A stretch of DNA of 64,000 nucleotides from Callaeas wilsoni (lineage: Eukaryota > Chordata > Aves > Passeriformes > Callaeidae), in the NCBI GenBank assembly GCA_013398955.1, contig VWPU01004610.1, positions 1-64,000 on the forward strand. Reading direction: 5' to 3'. Positions 1-64,000 of the stretch are shown piece after piece. Position 1 is the stretch's first letter. Every line of letters begins with the position of its first letter. Under the pieces are notes generated by a model. It did not search any database and was not told where the DNA came from. It saw nothing but the letters and a program-made list of their open reading frames with translations. Made by a program: the position numbers and the translations under genes.

Positions 1-112
1 TCGGGACCCGCCGCCCTCGCCCCGGGCCTCGCAGCGGCGCAGGGCGCGCTCCGGCGCGCGGCAGGTGCAGGGCGCGCCGTTGGAGGGAGGCGGCCGCGCC
101 AGCGCCCCGGCG

Positions 113-60596
<60,484 letters not shown>

Positions 60597-63500
60597 GTAA
60601 GGTTTACATTATTCTCTCTCCATGCTATTTTTATTGACATATAAAAATTAAGAAACGGAAGTTATGAAATACAGTCATTCAAGTGAAATATCACTGTAGA
60701 GCAGTCTGCAGCAGAGTGTACCGGTCAAAGTCACTCAGACTGCACATTTCCAGAAAAATAATTTGTAATCCATTAAGAGTAGTCTCAATGAGGTTGAGAC
60801 ACTAATCTTGACCTTGAATTGATATTACAGTTAACTGCAGGTTTTAGCATGTCTGGATCCTTTCGTAGATCTTTCTCCACAGGCTACTTTTCTGTAAGCT
60901 GTGGATTACACTGTGTAAGAAGTGCACATAAATGTTAAGGGTACTACTTGGGGTGCTTTTTATTACCAGAAACTGGTGGAAACACCTTGTTTAATCATTC
61001 AAAATGGAACTCTTTTTCTGCCTTGCAGAAGGACACAGAAAAGGAAGTAATATTACAGTATCCAAATAATCACTGGGTTTGTAGTCTTTCCATCCCTTCT
61101 GAAAAGCAATGTCATGCTACCAAGGGATTTTTTAATTAATGTTTTTGTAGTTAAGCTTTGTAGCCATGCTTCAGCCTGAAATAGTTTGAATTTCAAACTA
61201 AGATTTTACTGTCTTTTAAACTGAGATCTTACACTGATGAACAGTTTATACTTTGTATAAACACTTTTTTCATGGCAGTAGTCTTTCTGACAGATAAGCT
61301 GGAGTTTTTTGCTTGTTCTACCAAGTTGTATTTGCTCAGTACGGTAACAAGCAGGAGATGCATGTAGAACTGATCTTCTAAAGCTGTATTTTGTTTTCTT
61401 CACTTTCCTTGATTACAAAATATGTTTTATACCATTTGAAGAGATAATTTTTCTGTTTCAGTTGAGCTGTGGAACCACTGAGGGGTATTCTGTACATAAA
61501 GCTGTCTTTTAGTGTTTTCATTTTTATAATGAAACAGCTAGGTACAAAATGAAAGTTTCTGTTCTAGTAGCATTCTCTCTGCCATTTCTTCATTTTACAC
61601 TTCTATAATATACTTAGGTCAGTTGGTTTCAATGCATAGCTAGATATATGTCTGACATATGTTGTGGTTGCCTAAAAATTGGCTACAGGTTTAAAACTAA
61701 ATACTTGCTTGTAACACTCACTGTTTTAATGTGAACATATTTAATATCCCATGTTTCCCAAAAGCCAAAATTCTGCCAAAATATTTATTTCTGTTAAATG
61801 CATTGTATTTAGTAACAAAAGCTTCATTTTCTTGAAAATAAAAAGTTTAAAATTGCAGTTTTTAATTAAGGTAAATCACTTAAAAATTTTTAAATATATG
61901 TATATAATCCAGACTAAACAAAAATGTAAGCTCTTTCTTCATCCATATAAAGGTAGTAAACATCTTAAGCTCTCCTTGGTTCTAAAAGTACAAATTACAT
62001 CACTTTCTTTTAAGTTTGCAGACTGCATTCACTTGTGCAGAAGCATTTATTACCCATGGATTCTTCCTAAGACTAGCTGTAACACAGATGAAGCTGACAA
62101 ATATTCAGTAGACATTTCTTTTAAAAAAAAATTCTGTATATGTTATTAATTCCAAGCAGATGTTTGGCTTAAAGACTTTAGCAAACTGAATTCCAACTCT
62201 ATATTGGTTTCAGAGTAATATATGCAAGAAGAATGTTAAATGGGTTATTCTGGAGTAAAAATACACAGCTAAGAGAGAGCAAAATAAACGAAAAATATTT
62301 TTTACTGGTTTTGCCATGAACTTGAGGCAATGAGAGTGCCATCTTCCAGCTGCCCCTGTAACTTTGTCTAAAAAGGAATTAATGCACTGTTCCTGAAAAG
62401 TTAAAAAGATGAAAAAGAAGTACTCAGCTCAGGAATCTTCTGTAGAAGCTGACTGTAGCAAGTCTCAGTACAATTTTCAACAGCAGGCTTCAAATAAAAC
62501 ATGTACTAAAAGATCATAGAGAGATATTTTTTCATATAGGTGGACCACAGAATTTTTCAGAAGGGCTGTTGCCCAGAAACCTTCATCCCAAGTTTTCCAC
62601 AAGGTTGTGCTCATCCCACACAGCTTTTTCAGAAGTCCAATAGCATGTGTTGTGCTGGCCACTGAATAATGTGATTACATACCTACCTTCAATTTGAAGG
62701 CTGTATTATTTTTAATTGCTTTATTTTTTAAAATACTTTTTAAAACAATTCTCTCTAACACACTTGCTAAGTTGATTTCCTCAACATAGAATCCTCTTTC
62801 AGCTTTTAAGTAGTCTGAGGTTCAGAAATGTTTATATTTTAGCTAGTAAGAATTCTGATTGCTACTATAATTTACTGGTTTAGACAAAAGTTAATTTTTC
62901 CTGAATGTTACATGAATAAATGTGGGTATCAGGACATAAAAAGCATGTCTTGAAAACGTTGATTTTCTTCTACATTTCTAAGCTGTGTTCCAGAATAATC
63001 ATGAACAACGTTAGCTGACTTAGAGATAGCGTTCACTTTAGTGGGAAAAGGCTTTCCTTTCATTGGAAATTATGTTGGCATGGTGAAATTTGCATTGCTA
63101 AAGGACGTATTCATCAAAATTTTTCAAACACTGTTTCTATTTTTACCCTGACTAGCTTTTCACAAATCTTTATAGCTTGCATTTGTTAATAAAGGGAATG
63201 GATAATAACAGTGTGATGTTAGGGATTTGGGGAGTTTATGAACTTTTTTTCCACTCTGCTGCATTTATTCTTTCAATGAACACAATGAAATTAGTCGCAA
63301 GCCTCAGATGTCAATTCCAGGAAAAAATTTGATTTCCATTCTGAAAGTTCTTATCTTGTCTGTCATGTGATGGAGTTATGCTGTCTCTGGTTGTTTTGGT
63401 TTCTAAAGTTATTTTCTAAATGCATTCTTAGTCAGACAGAATGGAAGGTAGCTGATATGGCCATTAGCTTCAGCAATCATGTAATTTCTTGTTGGTTGTG

Positions 63501-64000
63501 CTTTTTGTAGCTATGGTACAGTTTGCAGATAGCTGGACAAAGTGATGGCCAATCATTGTTATTAGTATCTATGTGCTTAATTGAGATAAAATAATTCGTG
63601 CTTCAGAGTTCTTTAACTGTAAAAACTTAGTGTGGAATGTGAAGAATTTAATATTCTTTTATTTTAAAAGAGATTGCAGTTTTGTTCTGTTTCTGGTTTT
63701 TTTCAAGGGGAAGCAGGAAGAAGTGTAATGAGGAAATTCATGCAACCAGTGGGAAAAGAAAACTTTTCCTCTCAAATTAAGGGTCATAAGTTTGGTCCAA
63801 ATTGAGAGCAATGCATTGTAACCTGTAATGTCAGTCTATCCAGTATCAGGACAGGCAAACCATTCAGTCTCAGCTGTAATGCCAGAAATCACTGGTCAGG
63901 CATGAACATTTTATTATGCCAGCTACTGAAAAATAGTTTGACTAATGCATTTAGTCAAAGAAAAATTGTTTCCTTCGTAGGTGACTTGTTTTTATTATTG
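60597..64000 (+). other. ATP8A1: Start of intron 25
   Basis: At least 3.4 kb of AT-rich intron reaching the window end. I searched for the expected hinge exon (GDGANDVSM-type) and did not see it. The 132-codon frame at 61751-62149 and the minus frame at 62477-62662 resemble nothing I know. Confidence 0.7.

Noticed and set aside
61751..62149. 132-codon frame in intron 25
   Set aside because: AT-rich, Lys/Ile/Phe-rich translation without known similarity; chance ORF.
60597..64000. Search for the next ATP8A1 exon (hinge motif region)
   Set aside because: No sequence encoding the expected VSPLQKS or GDGAND blocks was found before the window ends.

Overview
This window is vertebrate nuclear DNA, almost certainly from a bird. 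It carries the 5' two thirds of one large gene on the + strand: ATP8A1, a P4-type ATPase (aminophospholipid flippase). The bird assignment rests on the repeats: CR1 non-LTR elements with the typical CR1 3' end, an LTR matching the widespread avian ERVL type, and two further avian-style ERV LTRs. I cannot name the species. There is no operon structure and no other gene I can support; nearly every open frame outside the exons is a chance ORF or repeat.

Layout. Bases 1 to about 600 are a GC- and CpG-rich island with probable 5' UTR and coding exon 1 (ATG at 113). Intron 1 (162-8763) holds three mobile elements: an ERVL-type solo LTR (about 3827-4370), a 5'-truncated, inactivated CR1 (about 5995-7119), and on the minus strand a truncated betaretrovirus-like ERV with one LTR (7958-8471), a Lys-tRNA-like primer binding site and a leader. 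Coding exons 2-25 follow from 8764 to 60596, all with GT-AG introns and unbroken reading phase. Later introns contain a 896-bp solo LTR (31380-32275, minus strand, 5 of 6 target-site bases matching), two older CR1 fragments (about 53765-54320 and 59103-59185, minus strand), a (CA)11 run, an AT-rich repeat, a strong CTCF-like motif and a pair of related hairpin-forming sequences. After 60596 only intron is seen; the remaining roughly 390 residues (rest of the P domain, M5-M10, C-terminal tail) lie to the right of the window.

Protein. The exons encode about 774 residues in frame: N-terminal tail, M1-M2, A domain with DGET (189-192), M3-M4 with PISL (356-359), the phosphorylation motif DKTGT with the catalytic Asp at 409 (the position known for mammalian ATP8A1), the N domain with KGAD (572-575), and TGDK (685-688).

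The most interesting structure is a pair of alternative A-domain exons, 7a (17716-17789) and 7b (20329-20402). Both are exactly 74 nt and encode related peptides. Using both puts a TAG in frame a few bases into 7b, and skipping both makes the first codon of exon 8 TGA. Only one-of-two splicing keeps the frame, so errors should be removed by nonsense-mediated decay. A second, independent splice choice is the 45-nt phase-neutral exon 15.
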